Positions 12,045 through 23,708 of a DNA stretch of 64,000 nucleotides are shown in pieces. The DNA is taken from NCBI GenBank assembly GCA_005784505.1, contig VCAZ01000221.1, forward strand, positions 137,501 through 201,500. Direction: 5' to 3'. This stretch comes from Bagarius yarrelli (taxonomy: Eukaryota > Chordata > Actinopteri > Siluriformes > Sisoridae). The position numbers were made by a program, and so were the translations under genes. Positions within the stretch are counted from its first letter, which is position 1. Each line of letters opens with the position of its first letter. The notes under the pieces were generated by a model. It saw only the letters and a program-made list of their open reading frames with translations. It searched no databases and was not told the origin of the DNA.

Positions 12045-12765
12045 GCGGATAATGCGCGTTATGTATCATGTTGGCATTTTAATTAAAACGGGTGAACGGA
12101 TTGATGCCGTGTCGTGTCTCGCGGTCTTTGGCTTGTTGCTGGTATTTGCGGGGAGACGTTATTCTCACACGCCTCGTCAAAATCCTTTGCAAACATGGAG
12201 TGACTGTTTCGATACACTGTCACGCGCGAGTCCACCTCGTTAGAGCTGCCAGATGTTTTTCTCTCCCGCCGCCATGAATCGCTAACAATCCACACAGACG
12301 CCGTCGGATGAAGCTTTCTGATGTGTTTTTTATCATGTTCTTAGCAAAAAAATTCACATTTGACTCATTTGATCGGATTTTTTATTATTGTTTATTTAAA
12401 AAAAAACAAAACCTGGCAACCCTGTGTTTCACGTCCAGTCTTCAGTCTGTGTTTGACGTCTTTCCGTTTTCCCGCTGGGACTCTGAGCCTATCATAACAA
12501 CATATTTGTTATTCGTAGACGAGCCGTGGGATTTAATTCAAGCGTGAGGATGGATTGATGTCGCGTGTCGTGTCCGACTCTACGCCGTGTTTTACGTCGG
12601 GATGTTATTATTACACGCTTTGTCACAATCCGTGCAAACAGCAAGTCGATATTTCAATACGCCGTCGCACACGTGTCCAGACTGATAGAGACGCCAGCTG
12701 TTCCAGCTGCTACAACGTGTTGCTAACGACACCAAACATAAGCAAGTTGAGTGGCTCATTACAAT
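12045..12765. repeat. diverged tandem duplication, 454-bp spacing
   Basis: Segment 12098-12260 and segment 12552-12710 share ordered words: GGATTGATG, CGTGTCGTGTC, ACGTTATT/ATGTTATT, ACACGC, GTCA(A/C)AATCC, TGCAAACA, AATAC/GATACxCxGTC, GxCGCCAG/GCTGCCAG. Identity is moderate, with indels. Both halves are CpG-rich for this window. No protein could be recognised. Confidence 0.6.
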
Positions 12766-12834
12766 CTCCGAAATCTACTTTATATTAATTTTATTTTTTA
12801 ACAGTAAAAAAGTTTTAGGACCCTTAAGAGTGTC

Positions 12835-13145
12835 GGCACAAAAGCTTGTTGCACCTTTAAGTTTTTTTTCAGAGATGCATATTGTACCTTTAATTACATT
12901 TTCCTGTATTTAACTACTCATTATTGTACCTTCAACGCTTATTGCACCTTTAAATCTGTTCTCATGTAATCCCTCTACTGTCGGGACGATCAGGTTTGTT
13001 TTCAGAAATGCTTATTGCACCTTTAATCCTTTTTTTCATCACGACTGCATAATGCTTAGCGAAGCTTTAATTGCAGTTCCTTATATTTATTTGCATTTTT
13101 CCTTTTAGGTATGTTGTCAGATATGCTTATTGTACCTTAATACTT
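12835..13145. repeat. dispersed GCTTATTGCACCTTTAA motif cluster
   Basis: Variants of TTATTGYACCTTTAA occur near 12845, 12885, 12922, 12945, 13012 and 13125. They look like remnants of a degenerate tandem repeat. Confidence 0.5.
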
Positions 13146-13546
13146 TATGTATTCTGAATGTTTTTTTGTTTATTGCCGCTGTAAATGCACCTCCCTGTAT
13201 TTCTGTTCATTTTAATTTCTTCGTTGTCCAAGGTGCTTTTAGTCCCTTTAAATGTTGTTTGAGACATCGAATCTATGCAAAGATTAAAGAGACGCTATAT
13301 AGCTCCTTAAGACTTTACATGCATAGTCTTTAACACTGGGACACACCTTCACTGGCCTGTCACCTTTTCACCTGTCTCACTCTCGCTCTCACTCTCTCTC
13401 CATCTATCTGTCTTTCTCCTTCATGATTCCTACTCAATCTTGTCAAGCTGCTCATCTATCATCCTGTCCCCCTGTGCAGCAGACCCAGTAAAAGTGAGAT
13501 ACTTTTACCCTTTCCTTTACCCTCTGTCTCTCTATCTATAACACAC

Positions 13547-13547
<1 letters not shown>

Positions 13548-13593
<46 letters not shown>
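13548..13593. repeat. CA microsatellite
   Basis: About 22 CA units with one interruption at the start. Confidence 0.95.
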
Positions 13594-13596
<3 letters not shown>

Positions 13597-13829
13597 AATT
13601 AAACAGATACCAGCAGAGGGCAGCAGGGAGCTGTATAATAACATCATCTAACGTAGATGTAAATTATTTATTCAACAAATTATCTGTACACTTACACTTG
13701 GAAAAAAAATGATGAATATGCATGATATGCAAATTAATAGTAAAAAAAAAGTACTCACATGTTTATATAAACACTCACTTCTGGTACCTTTATCGATTCT
13801 ACACTGAGAGGGTTCTGTGTGGGTTCTCC

Positions 13830-13917
13830 TTAGGTGGAAAATAGGGCCTTGCTCAGGGGCCCAGCTGTGGCGAATTAGAGATTATGGGATTTGAACTCAG
13901 AACCTTTCAATCGTAAG
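13830..13917 (-). mobile_element. SINE fragment (family 1), reverse orientation
   Basis: GGGCCTTGCTCAGGGGCCCA, then GATTATGGGATTTGAACTCAG, the reverse of the family 1 body and box B region. Confidence 0.5.
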
Positions 13918-14065
13918 TGAATACGAAGCACCTTAAGCCTCGGGACAGCGGGCAGAGTTTCGTCTCAGCAGAGGATGTAATTGGATCTCAGGAGAATGTA
14001 CAGAAGCGGGAGAACGATCCGGAAAGTGTGTGTGAGGATGTTATAGTTGGAGCAGAAATACACCC

Positions 14066-14066
<1 letters not shown>

Positions 14067-14102
<36 letters not shown>
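14067..14102. repeat. CA microsatellite
   Basis: About 17 CA units. Confidence 0.95.
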
Positions 14103-14103
<1 letters not shown>

Positions 14104-14439
14104 CACTACACTTCTGTGCTCTTTGATCAGATTGCATTCATGGGTCTGGTCAGTAGCACGGTTAGCTGCGAGCGTGACAAATATTAATCTGGTGGTCCAG
14201 GCAGACGCCGACTCCCGTCGCGCCGCCGCTGAATAATTCAACACTCGCTGATACGACGCCGATGGAAGGTTGCCTGAGGGAATAAAGGAAAAGTGTATTT
14301 TTTTCCGCTGCACGCTGAGAGTGAGACGCTTTGACTGCTGCGGCGTCTGTCCTTCAGTTTAACCCTCAACTTGGGTTCACTGACTGAACAACAGACTCCT
14401 CTTTCATTAGCAAAAAAAAAATTCTTAAATTATATTTCA

Positions 14440-15060
14440 ATTTCAAGATCATTTAGCTCGTTTGGCTAGCTGTAAGTTTCACAGTAGCATTTCCTAACCG
14501 CTAGTTTAATCACTAGGCCCTTTATTCTGTATCGCTAATGCTAGCTAATAAGATTTTTTTCATGACTAGCATGTTAGCTAATAAAATTAGTGCTTTTCAG
14601 TTAAAATAGCTACGTCATAAACAAACTCGCTTTAATATGAGCTAGCCAGTTTTTGTTAGCTATTTCCTTATCAATGCCGCCAGAAAGTCATTCATCATGT
14701 CAAAGTATATTATTAATACACACTTTTTAGATTTTAACATAGCTTTTTTTAGCAAACTGAATAGACTAGAACAATTGCTTATAGCTAGCAGTTAGCATTT
14801 AGTAGCGAGTTAGCTCTAAATATTAGCTTGTTACCTAAACAGATAGCTGGCTTATAGATTCAAATTAAAACTAACATTAGCTAGCTAGCTGGCTAGTCAG
14901 TGTTTTTTTTTTTTTTTTTAAACCTTTTTGCTAACTATTGAAAAAAAATAAAGAAAGAAATTGCAGTCTTTTAAACTTCAGACATTAGCTTTACAGTGGC
15001 TAATCCACTAGCTAATGTGAGCTAGCTATAGTAGCTTGTTCACTACAAACTGGGTTTATT
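14440..15060. repeat. TTAGCTAGC-rich low-complexity stretch
   Basis: Dense TTAGC/GCTAGC words similar in style to 5030-6110 and 58440-60120, but without a clear period. Confidence 0.4.
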
Positions 15061-15934
15061 TAGGTTTGACTGTTTGCAGAAAACTCGTAACTCAAATTAC
15101 TCGTATGTCAAATCAATTTTTCCCATTGAAATGAATTGAAACGTCATTAATTCGTTTCGGGTCCCCAAAAAACACCGCAATTTTTTTTGTTACGTTTGTT
15201 AATAAAAAAATAAACTTATAAAGAATTAATATTGTATAAAAACACTACATTAGGCTGTACTGGAATAAACTGGTTTTATTAAGTATAATGTACAGCGTTT
15301 ACCTTGGAGATCAGACGACTCCACTTGCTAACACGCATGTCTGACTAGCTATCGAGTGACACACGGGATGCTGGCCGGATGTTACGGCGTTCACTGTGGC
15401 GTTCGCTACGCTAACTAGCGTTGGGTGTTTTGAAGCTGCCTCGTAACCCGAATTTTAGGTCAAAGGGAGCAATTATATTTCTAAAGTTCGTTAAGAGGAA
15501 GATTTTTCAGTTTATAAACATTTCAATCTGATAATATAGCCCTGTAACTTAGCACTGTGGCTAGCTGGCGGTTTGCTAGGGACGTTTTTATGATGAGTTT
15601 TTTTGTGTATGATCTGTAAAGATTAGCCTGTTTACCGCGCTAGTTTTTCATTTAACAGAATTTTACATTCAAGCCACAGAGGATCTCCAGCCTGTTTCAT
15701 AAGCGTACCTGGGTAAAAACACCTTATCTACACCCCCTGGGGGCAGGTAAGGCCACAGGTCAAAGGTTGCCTATTGTGTGTAATTAGCATGCCTGACCTA
15801 GCGCGCACAGACCTGCGTTTAATTGCCCACTTCAGTGATCGCTTCAGAGGATCGAGAGAGAGATAAAGCTCGAATTCAGTCGAGCGTTTTCTCCTACAGC
15901 TGTCTCACTGCTCTCTACGATTAAAACTCAGATA
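15061..15934. other. intergenic stretch, nothing recognised
   Basis: No coding exon, RNA gene or recognised mobile element. Confidence 0.45.
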
Positions 15935-15951
15935 ACACACACACACACACA

Positions 15952-16007
<56 letters not shown>

Positions 16008-16132
16008 ATCCACCCCCAAGCCTTATTATTTATATTCCCCAGTCCTCTAACTTTTCATGACCTCCCTGTGTGCACTTACTAAAACTTTTACTTTTATTTC
16101 TAGTAAATCATTAGGATATTGATCGGATATTA

Positions 16133-16167
<35 letters not shown>

Positions 16168-16179
16168 TATACATATATA

Positions 16180-16249
<70 letters not shown>

Positions 16250-16287
16250 ACACACACCACACACACCACACCCCCACACACACACAG
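15935..16287. repeat. compound CA / TA / CA microsatellite cluster
   Basis: A long CA run (15935-16005), then after about 130 unique bases another CA run (16135-16162) that passes into a TA run to 16248 and ends in CA-rich ACACACC repeats. Confidence 0.95.
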
Positions 16288-16458
16288 TCTTGACCAGAGG
16301 ATGATGCTTCAGTGTTCTCTGGATTTGTGGGAATGTGAGACAAGCTGTCTGTCTGTCTCGGTCAAATTCAGAACACAGGAAATGGAGTGTTTATCAGCTG
16401 TGTGTGTTCACACTGCGCCCAGCTGTGTTTGCTTCTCAGACATTAATTGATTGTAAAG

Positions 16459-16463
16459 TGTGT

Positions 16464-16495
<32 letters not shown>

Positions 16496-16505
16496 TTGTG
16501 TGTGA
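16459..16505. repeat. GT microsatellite
   Basis: GT run with one GTAT and one GTTT interruption. Confidence 0.95.
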
Positions 16506-16689
16506 GTTCAATAGTGCAACTACAGTGAAAATGTTTATTTCTTTAAACATTTATTTATGAAAAAAATCACAAAGATCGATTTGTCTCTTACACACACACG
16601 TCAAAACACCGGAATGCAAAGTAATAGAAGACACGCTGTGGAGTCCGGATTCTGATTGGTGAACAGGTTATTATTCATCAGTGATATTC

Positions 16690-16906
<217 letters not shown>

Positions 16907-17102
16907 GCCACCCATTTGGTTCCTGCGTCTGTGTGTGTTGGTGAAAAGTGAGAGTTAAAAAAAGCTCCTCTTAGGTGTGGCCTCCAGGGTGAAGATAAGA
17001 CCAAGACAGTAATTTGGGCCTCACCAAGGTTGCCATTTATATATGATAAGTAAAAAAAAATAAACATATCTTAAAAAAAAAAACATTTGGTCCACTGATG
17101 TA

Positions 17103-17166
17103 ATATTAATAATAATAATCATAATAATCATAATAATCATAATAATAATAATAATAATAATAATAA
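17103..17166. repeat. AAT trinucleotide repeat
   Basis: AATAATAATCAT variants ending in pure AAT. Confidence 0.9.
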
Positions 17167-17528
17167 GGTGTATTTTATTAGTAGTAGTTAGAATTAATAA
17201 ATATATTAGTATATACTATAAATATATTAAGTTTTGATATTTCTTTATATAATTTTTGATAATGTTGTTAGGTTGGTGACTCTTTATTGATTGATCAATA
17301 TGAGGATTTGTGCAAACCAATCTGGCAACCCTGCCCAGCGGTAACACTTTAATACGATTCACTTCAAGGATTCGATTCTTTAAAAGTAAGTAAATGAAAT
17401 GTACATTAAATCGACTTTACATTGATTCTTAAACTTTTTTGGTTATAAGCGTTACATTTTAGAAATAAATCGTAGAATTATTATTTATCCCAGCTTTAGA
17501 CACATCCTTTTGCCTACATGTGAACAGT

Positions 17529-17604
17529 GAATCGGTTCATCTGGCACTCCTTCTTGAAACGACTCCTTGAAAACAAAACGTTTGGATAAATAAAGAACCG
17601 ATTC
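17529..17604. repeat. small inverted repeat just upstream of the promoter
   Basis: GAATCGGTTC (17529-17538) and GAACCGATTC (17595-17604) are exact reverse complements 56 bases apart. ACTCCTTGAAA/GAATCCTTGAA words repeat between them. This may be the end of an old DNA transposon. Confidence 0.5.
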
Positions 17605-17868
17605 TTTCGCGACCGAATCCTTGAATGAGGGGAGGAAGCGACGCGCGCGCGGGCGCGGATGTGAGGCGAAGTGTGTGTAAGAGGCGCAACTTTGATTTTC
17701 TTCTTATTGTGTCGTGAGCCGCGCGCGAGGCAGTGTGTAAACTCCGAGAAAGCAAAAGGGGAAAAAAGTGTTTAAGGTTCAGAGGTTCAGTTTGACAGCT
17801 GAAAAAAAAAGAGAGAGAAAAAAAAACTTGTTTAAATTATTTATTTTTCTTCGAGGAATCGAGTCAGG
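17595..17868 (+). promoter_or_regulatory. candidate CpG-rich promoter and 5' UTR of the septin gene
   Basis: The 270 bases before the start codon hold two CpG-dense clusters (about 17640-17657 and 17717-17730) in otherwise CpG-poorer DNA, followed by an AT-rich stretch up to the ATG. No convincing TATA box was seen at a useful distance, as is common for CpG-type promoters. The transcription start cannot be placed from sequence alone, and an additional upstream non-coding exon is possible. Confidence 0.4.
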
Positions 17869-17914
17869 ATGTCTGTAAATGATCATCTGGAGGGGATATT
17901 GTCGGATTTTGAGG
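17869..17914 (+). CDS. septin12: septin exon 1 (coding part), SEPT9-type N-terminus
   Basis: Encodes MSVNDHLEGILSDFE plus the first base of the next codon. The start is supported by A at -3 and by an in-frame TAA 34-36 bases upstream (17833-17835). The donor is GAGG|GTGAGT, phase 1. The pattern of an L-x-G-I-x-S-D-F-E segment leading into ALKRSF matches the N-terminus of the human SEPT9 isoform that begins MSDPAVNAQLDG, as remembered. This makes it one of probably several alternative first exons; SEPT9-type genes use alternative promoters. No other first exon could be recognised in this window. Confidence 0.8.
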
Positions 17915-19914
17915 GTGAGTGTTGCTCATTTTGTGCACGGGACAAATGCTAATTGTACAAATTTGGGACTATAAAGTACTTATTAGTTCCTGCACGCTGG
18001 TGTGTAACTTCAGAGGATGTGTTTAAAATTGTTTTATTAGGTAGCAAATCAATTTCTGTTCCCTTCCTCAGGAGTAATTAACCAGACTTCAATTTTCTGA
18101 ACACATCCAGCCTCCAGAACGACTTCCTGCCAATTATACAGTCTAATTTACTCTCATTAAACTAATAACTCTTTAGAAAATGGCATGCATCTGCCCTGTG
18201 TGGTCCGGGCTTGAATAACCATGGCAGGAAAGATGATCCCTGCACATACTGTGCGTTTCTTCTCACAGAACTTTCATGTGGTTCGCACAATTTTGGAGAT
18301 CTTCAAAGTTCTGCACAAAACAGCATCAATGAAAAAGATCAGCCAGCGTTCCATGACGCAGAAAAGTATTCCAACAGCGTGGTGGGACTGTGATTAAACC
18401 AGCCCCTGTTTTTTTCTGACTTTGGAACTGTGTAGAACCTCTAGATTCAACACAGAAAAGACCTTTTCCTGGTAGACCCAGCAGGGTTCCCAGAACAATG
18501 GTATCTCCCTGTCTTTCAGCGTTGTAGTGTTTAGACAGGTGTTGTTCCGAGGGGACAAACAAATGATCTTTGGCTCCTTGGACGAAAGGCGTGACATGAT
18601 TATAATACTACCATTATCATGGTTTTTTATATCATTTAGGTTCTCGGCTGAACAGCCCCGGGGTCCACTGGAGTCTGCCGGTGGACTGTGAGAATTTGTT
18701 TCTATTCCAAGATCACAAGATCGTTGTCCAAGCCGGAACTTCCTCCGATAAGCATTGTGATAGTTCCGTGTGAGCTCTTTTCTTAGCTACGTCTCCGTAG
18801 AAATTGCGTGCAAATTACCACGCAAAATGTTCGAGTAGCAGCGAGGCAAACAAACATATCAAATGAGATCTCATACCCCCTGTAGTTGTAATAACAGCGA
18901 GGAATGCCACTGTGGCCACCGGAGACGTAGAGTCTCTGTCGCTGAGGGGTGATAGATATAGATATTGTTTACTGTCCTGATCATTTGGACGCCTTTTGAT
19001 GAATTGACTCCCATCCAAATATGTCATGTTGTCACGGACTCCTTTGGAAGGATAATTTCATAAAAAGTTTCTCGGATGGTGATTCAGAAAGTCTGAGACT
19101 GAGACAACCATCTAAAGTCGTCCAAAAGGACTTGGTGTAATAGCCACCACTTAGCTCTGTTGAAAGGCGTTCTGTCTTGGCGGTCTACTCACAGTCAGAC
19201 CGTGTGATTTAGTGGTCAACAATGGCAATAGAGAGATTCTGTCGCGATCAGTCACTTCACCTCAAGCTGGGATGAGTGGGGTCACTTCAAACAAGGGGCC
19301 AGTGTCCTGGCCGGGGCTTGAGTTAGAATATACAGTGCACTCGTTCACACTCGGTGGACCGCCCGTGGCTTGTGCATATGAGTGGAATGTTTCGGATCGT
19401 GTGGCGAACTGTGTAGTGGTCTTTGTAGATGTTTTGACTTGGTAGACGTTAAGACTAAAGGTTCAGTAGACACTTTTTTCGTTGACCATCTGGAAATGTT
19501 TTATCTTTTTATAATTTAATGACTTTTATATATATATAAATATAAACCATATGATCGCCTTACTTATGTACCGCTTATGTTCAATGTGTTAATTTAATTT
19601 TCAATAAATCCTCCTGAAAGTGTCTTTATGTGGATATTTAGATATAGACTAGCGTGTACGTCGGTAGACCGTAAAACAAAATCTGGACAGATTTCATGTT
19701 TTTTAGTGGCTGCACTACTGACCCGGTAAGTCCTAAAGGTGAAAGATCACATGCTCACTAACCCCAAGGTCTAAAAACACGAAAAAACAAAGCGGTTACA
19801 TGACCGGCTTCCTTTCGTTTCACAAATCAGTTCATGCATTCCTTACCACAAAGTTTTGGTAGACATTGGGGCCCCGGTAAAGCTCGACTAGATCTGAGGG
19901 GTTAAACAGTATGA

Positions 19915-19917
<3 letters not shown>

Positions 19918-19945
<28 letters not shown>

Positions 19946-19946
19946 T
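19918..19946. repeat. GT microsatellite in intron 1
   Basis: About 14 GT units. Confidence 0.95.
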
Positions 19947-21316
19947 TATGGCTCGGCTATTGCAAAGGTAATTATGGTAAGCTGCTTCTCTTCATCACAG
20001 TAGACTACACAAACTGCTTCCTGCTTTAAAGTGCACTCCAAGCTGTTGTCTTCACAAAAGAAGAAAAATATGATTAGTTCATGGGATGTAGTCAACGATA
20101 GTAATTTATAAACTTTTCCAAAGATTGAATGGCCTTGGCTTAGTTTTCAAACCTTGTATAAACAGAAGTTTATATTGTATTGTATTAGCTGAAGTTCTCA
20201 GCAAATAGTTTTGGCCCAAATCTGCTTGTTAGTCTCTCAACCTCTGAACCAGCTTACTGCTCTTCAACGTGTTATTCCACATGTAACATGTAAATGCAGC
20301 TTTCCTGTGTAAGCCCATCAGGAAACTCAAAGCAATTTGTCAGAGTGCCAAAAAAAGGGAAGAAAGAGTCAACAGCATTTGTAAAGATTTAAAGTGTGTG
20401 ACAGAGCCTTCAAGAGTGTGAAGGTTTTTTTTCTTAGCCCCTGGGGGCGCAAAGACCCTGGCCTTTCTTTTGCTCCGCTGCGGAGCTGCAAATAGCAGTT
20501 CGGAATTTGTCTTCCAGATGTGCCAGAGCAGAGGTGGTCCCCTGAGCCGTGTACCGAATGGGGTCGTCAACGTGTACCTGTAAGGAATGCAGTAGCTAGA
20601 GATGAGAGGTGCCTCAATGGCAAGTCCTGACATGACTGTCTATGCCTGGCCAGCTCACTGTTCTCCATTTTTAAAAAACATCAGATTCTTCCCAAATGCT
20701 TGTTGTCCATGCTCAAGCAGGAATTCTAGCTACTTTGGATAGTCGTGGTGAATCTAGCTGAGGAAGATGTTTTGAGAGAAGATAGAGCGAATTAATTTAT
20801 TTGATGTAGCCCCTGAGTAAATGTATTACATGCTTCGGTGTCGGTGATGAGTAATTGAAGTGATTACAAATAGCAGCTTTCTTGGGGATCGTGCAAGTTT
20901 ATAGCCAGATGTCCACAAGCTTTTTCTTCATTTCCCCAGGAATCTGTCTCGTAGCTTTTTCCTCAGGCGGCCATTATAGTTACACACGGCCCTTCTATGT
21001 AAACCAAACATCTGACTTGATGAACGGTATGTAAAATCTATATCAATCTTTTTTTTTGTTCATTTCTCAAGAAACCTTGTATAAAAGCAGTGCTCGACAG
21101 CCCAATCCACCATGTGCCGTACTTGGTCATGTCAGTTTGCCAAAATTTGACAGCGTTAGCCGAAAAGCCTCTTATGTCAAGAACCACCATGGGGATCTGC
21201 TCTATCATCCTCCCAACTGCAGAGTGACTGAAATCTGCTTTTGCTCACATGCATTTTACCCATTCCAAAGACAGGTCTTACCCCCAGGGTCAAAAAAACT
21301 TTTAAAATTGTAGACT

Positions 21317-21412
21317 AGAGGCAGGCGCCGTGGTGTAGTAGGTTAAGGCGCCGGCACACACATGCGCAGTTGCCGCCTCGCGTCCTTACTGAGCTCGACA
21401 GCCCTGATTTCT
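21317..21412 (+). mobile_element. SINE fragment (family 3)
   Basis: GGCGCCGTGGTGTAGTAGG..TTAAGGCGC then CACATGCGCAGTTGCCGCCT matches the opening of the copy at 31862. The 3' body is lost. Confidence 0.55.
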
Positions 21413-23708
21413 GGTGTCACTTTAAAACAAGAAAATTTAAGTGACAAACCGAAGAACTCTATTTAAGGCCTTCAACCTTTCAGAATTAGGCGCTTTTTAA
21501 AACTGTGGAATGGGAGATATGGATGCTATGGGAAACAAAGGCACAATCAGCTCGGAGAAGAGAGGAAAGGAGTCTCAGTCAAGCGGGTTAAATCCTGGAG
21601 AAAGGGAGTGGAGTGAGAAATTTTGATCAAAACCAGAGATATTTTTTCTCCACATGTAATCAGACAGGATCAGGGCCCTGTGTGAGACAGCGTGCATCCC
21701 AGAGCGGCAGTTATGGTGCGCTTGGCTGCCAGCGTAATTATTTCCTGAGTGTTTGACAGTGTGCCAGTAATTACCTGATACCAGCTCTTCTTTATTTTTG
21801 GTAGAAAGGGAGTGCAAGTTTACACTTGCACATGCTACTTTAAGAGATCTGTTAGTCAGGCGGTAGGCTGAGGCAGCATGTCCGCTACTGCTTCAATGTT
21901 TAACAATATATAGTCTCTGCATACACTGGCACTGTGTTTGACTCATTAATGCTGCCCTTTGCAGCCCTAAAGGGAATTACAGTGTGTGTAGCCACCACAA
22001 AAAGACAGGCGTGTGTCTGCTGAAACAAAAGCATTCCCTCTGCTGGAATCTGATTAACTCTCCCAGCTGTGTGACTGGTGATGGGCGAGTTGAAACAAAG
22101 GGGCTGTGGTTTGCTTGCAGTGCAGTGAAAGGCTGTGAAATGGGATTTGATTTAGTGATTTGATGGCGATTTAATTGACAGTGCACCCTACAGGGAGAAA
22201 TGCCGCTCCAGCTCTGGCAGATAATGATCCGAATCCAGACTGCTACTCAAGATGGTAGATAGTGGGACGTTTACACAGTGCTGCAAAACTGCACCTAAAA
22301 GACCAGCTCGACTACCGGTGAGCCATGAGGGTACTTGTACGCAAGCAATGTCAAAAGAGAAAGTTGCAAAGACACTTGCGAAGCCCTTTAGCATCAGCTT
22401 TTGACCTATTTCAGCTGTTGGCTTGAGTTGATGTGGTGCCCACGCTAAAATTTTTCAAGCACTTTCCAACTGCAGCAGAGATTGCAGGACACTTATTGTA
22501 CTCTGAAGGAATTTTGGGTCATGGAGAAATACGGGCATAATCCAAGCCCTCAGTCTGCCATTACTACATTCCTGAATTGGCTCTTTGTGCACAAGGAAAG
22601 TCCGTTTTTTTCAAAGGGAAAGGCTGGGAAACTGTGTTTGCTTTGGGCTTTGTTGCACAGGCTGTGAAAATTGAAGGACTGTTTATGGTCAATGCAATTG
22701 GCAAGCTCCAGGTGTGGAGTTACCATTAAGACCCACTTTACAGTGGAGATTCTTCTTGCTTTGACAAACTCTTAGTGTAGCTTTTTTATTGTTTACCACT
22801 TACTATACACTTACAGTACATCTAAGCTGTATTCTTTTGAGCAGAAATTCTGTAGATGTACTGTGCGTGTTCAAACACCGTTTGCGACTGTGTCGCAAGA
22901 GGTACTTCAGGAATTGTCTCAGTTGCCCCAGAATTAGCAATCAGATTCCTGACAAATCACACTACACATTCAGTACTTATTATACAGACACTTTTAGCAA
23001 AGGCTGTAACATCTGTGCTTCATGTGACCATATTGTGATTTATTTAAGCATATCTAGCATTAATCCTGAACTATTTTTACACCATGACGGCACGGCAGCC
23101 GCAAAGCAAGATCAAACAGCCCACATTGTAATTATGGCTTGACTGTTAACAATGCATCTGACGGAGAAATGTTTAGTTAGACTGTCTGTGTAAACAATTC
23201 AACTGTCTGAGCCGTTTAAAGCAAAATTTATTTTACCTTTATTGTTTGGCCCACACTAAATTAGGACATCGGCTTTACCAAGCTTCATCCTGGGCATGTG
23301 CATGTATTTTATTTCATCTATTTGCTTGAGTATGAGGATATTCTGGTAGCTTTGTTTAAGATGGGACAAATGGGTCTGGCATATGATTTAAAAGTCAGAA
23401 ATAATAACATTTCATTTAATTATTTTTTCATTGTTTTACCTTCGAAGTGCAATACAATATCTTTTGCTTAGATCTAAAATGTATTTTAATATCTTTCTGC
23501 ATACAGTTCTTTTTTCATGTTTCTTGTTACTTGTACACAAATTTAAAAATAAAATTTATGATTCACGGTTAGCAGTGCCAGACAACAGTTTATTCGCTGC
23601 CAACATAAAATTGATTTATAACACTGTAACACTGTTTGAACTACTATTGCACAGCAAGCTTTTAACATTTAATGTTTGATTTGCGAATGTTCTCTTGTTA
23701 CTTCACAG

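Larger units (their letters stand above)
17915..23708 (+). other. septin intron 1 (5.8 kb)
   Basis: Starts GTGAGT and ends CTTCACAG. It is mostly single-copy-looking, CpG-poor sequence with a short GT microsatellite (19918-19946) and a SINE fragment near 21317. No coding exon was recognised in it. It is a natural place for alternative septin first exons or conserved enhancers, but nothing in the sequence alone proves either. Confidence 0.7.
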
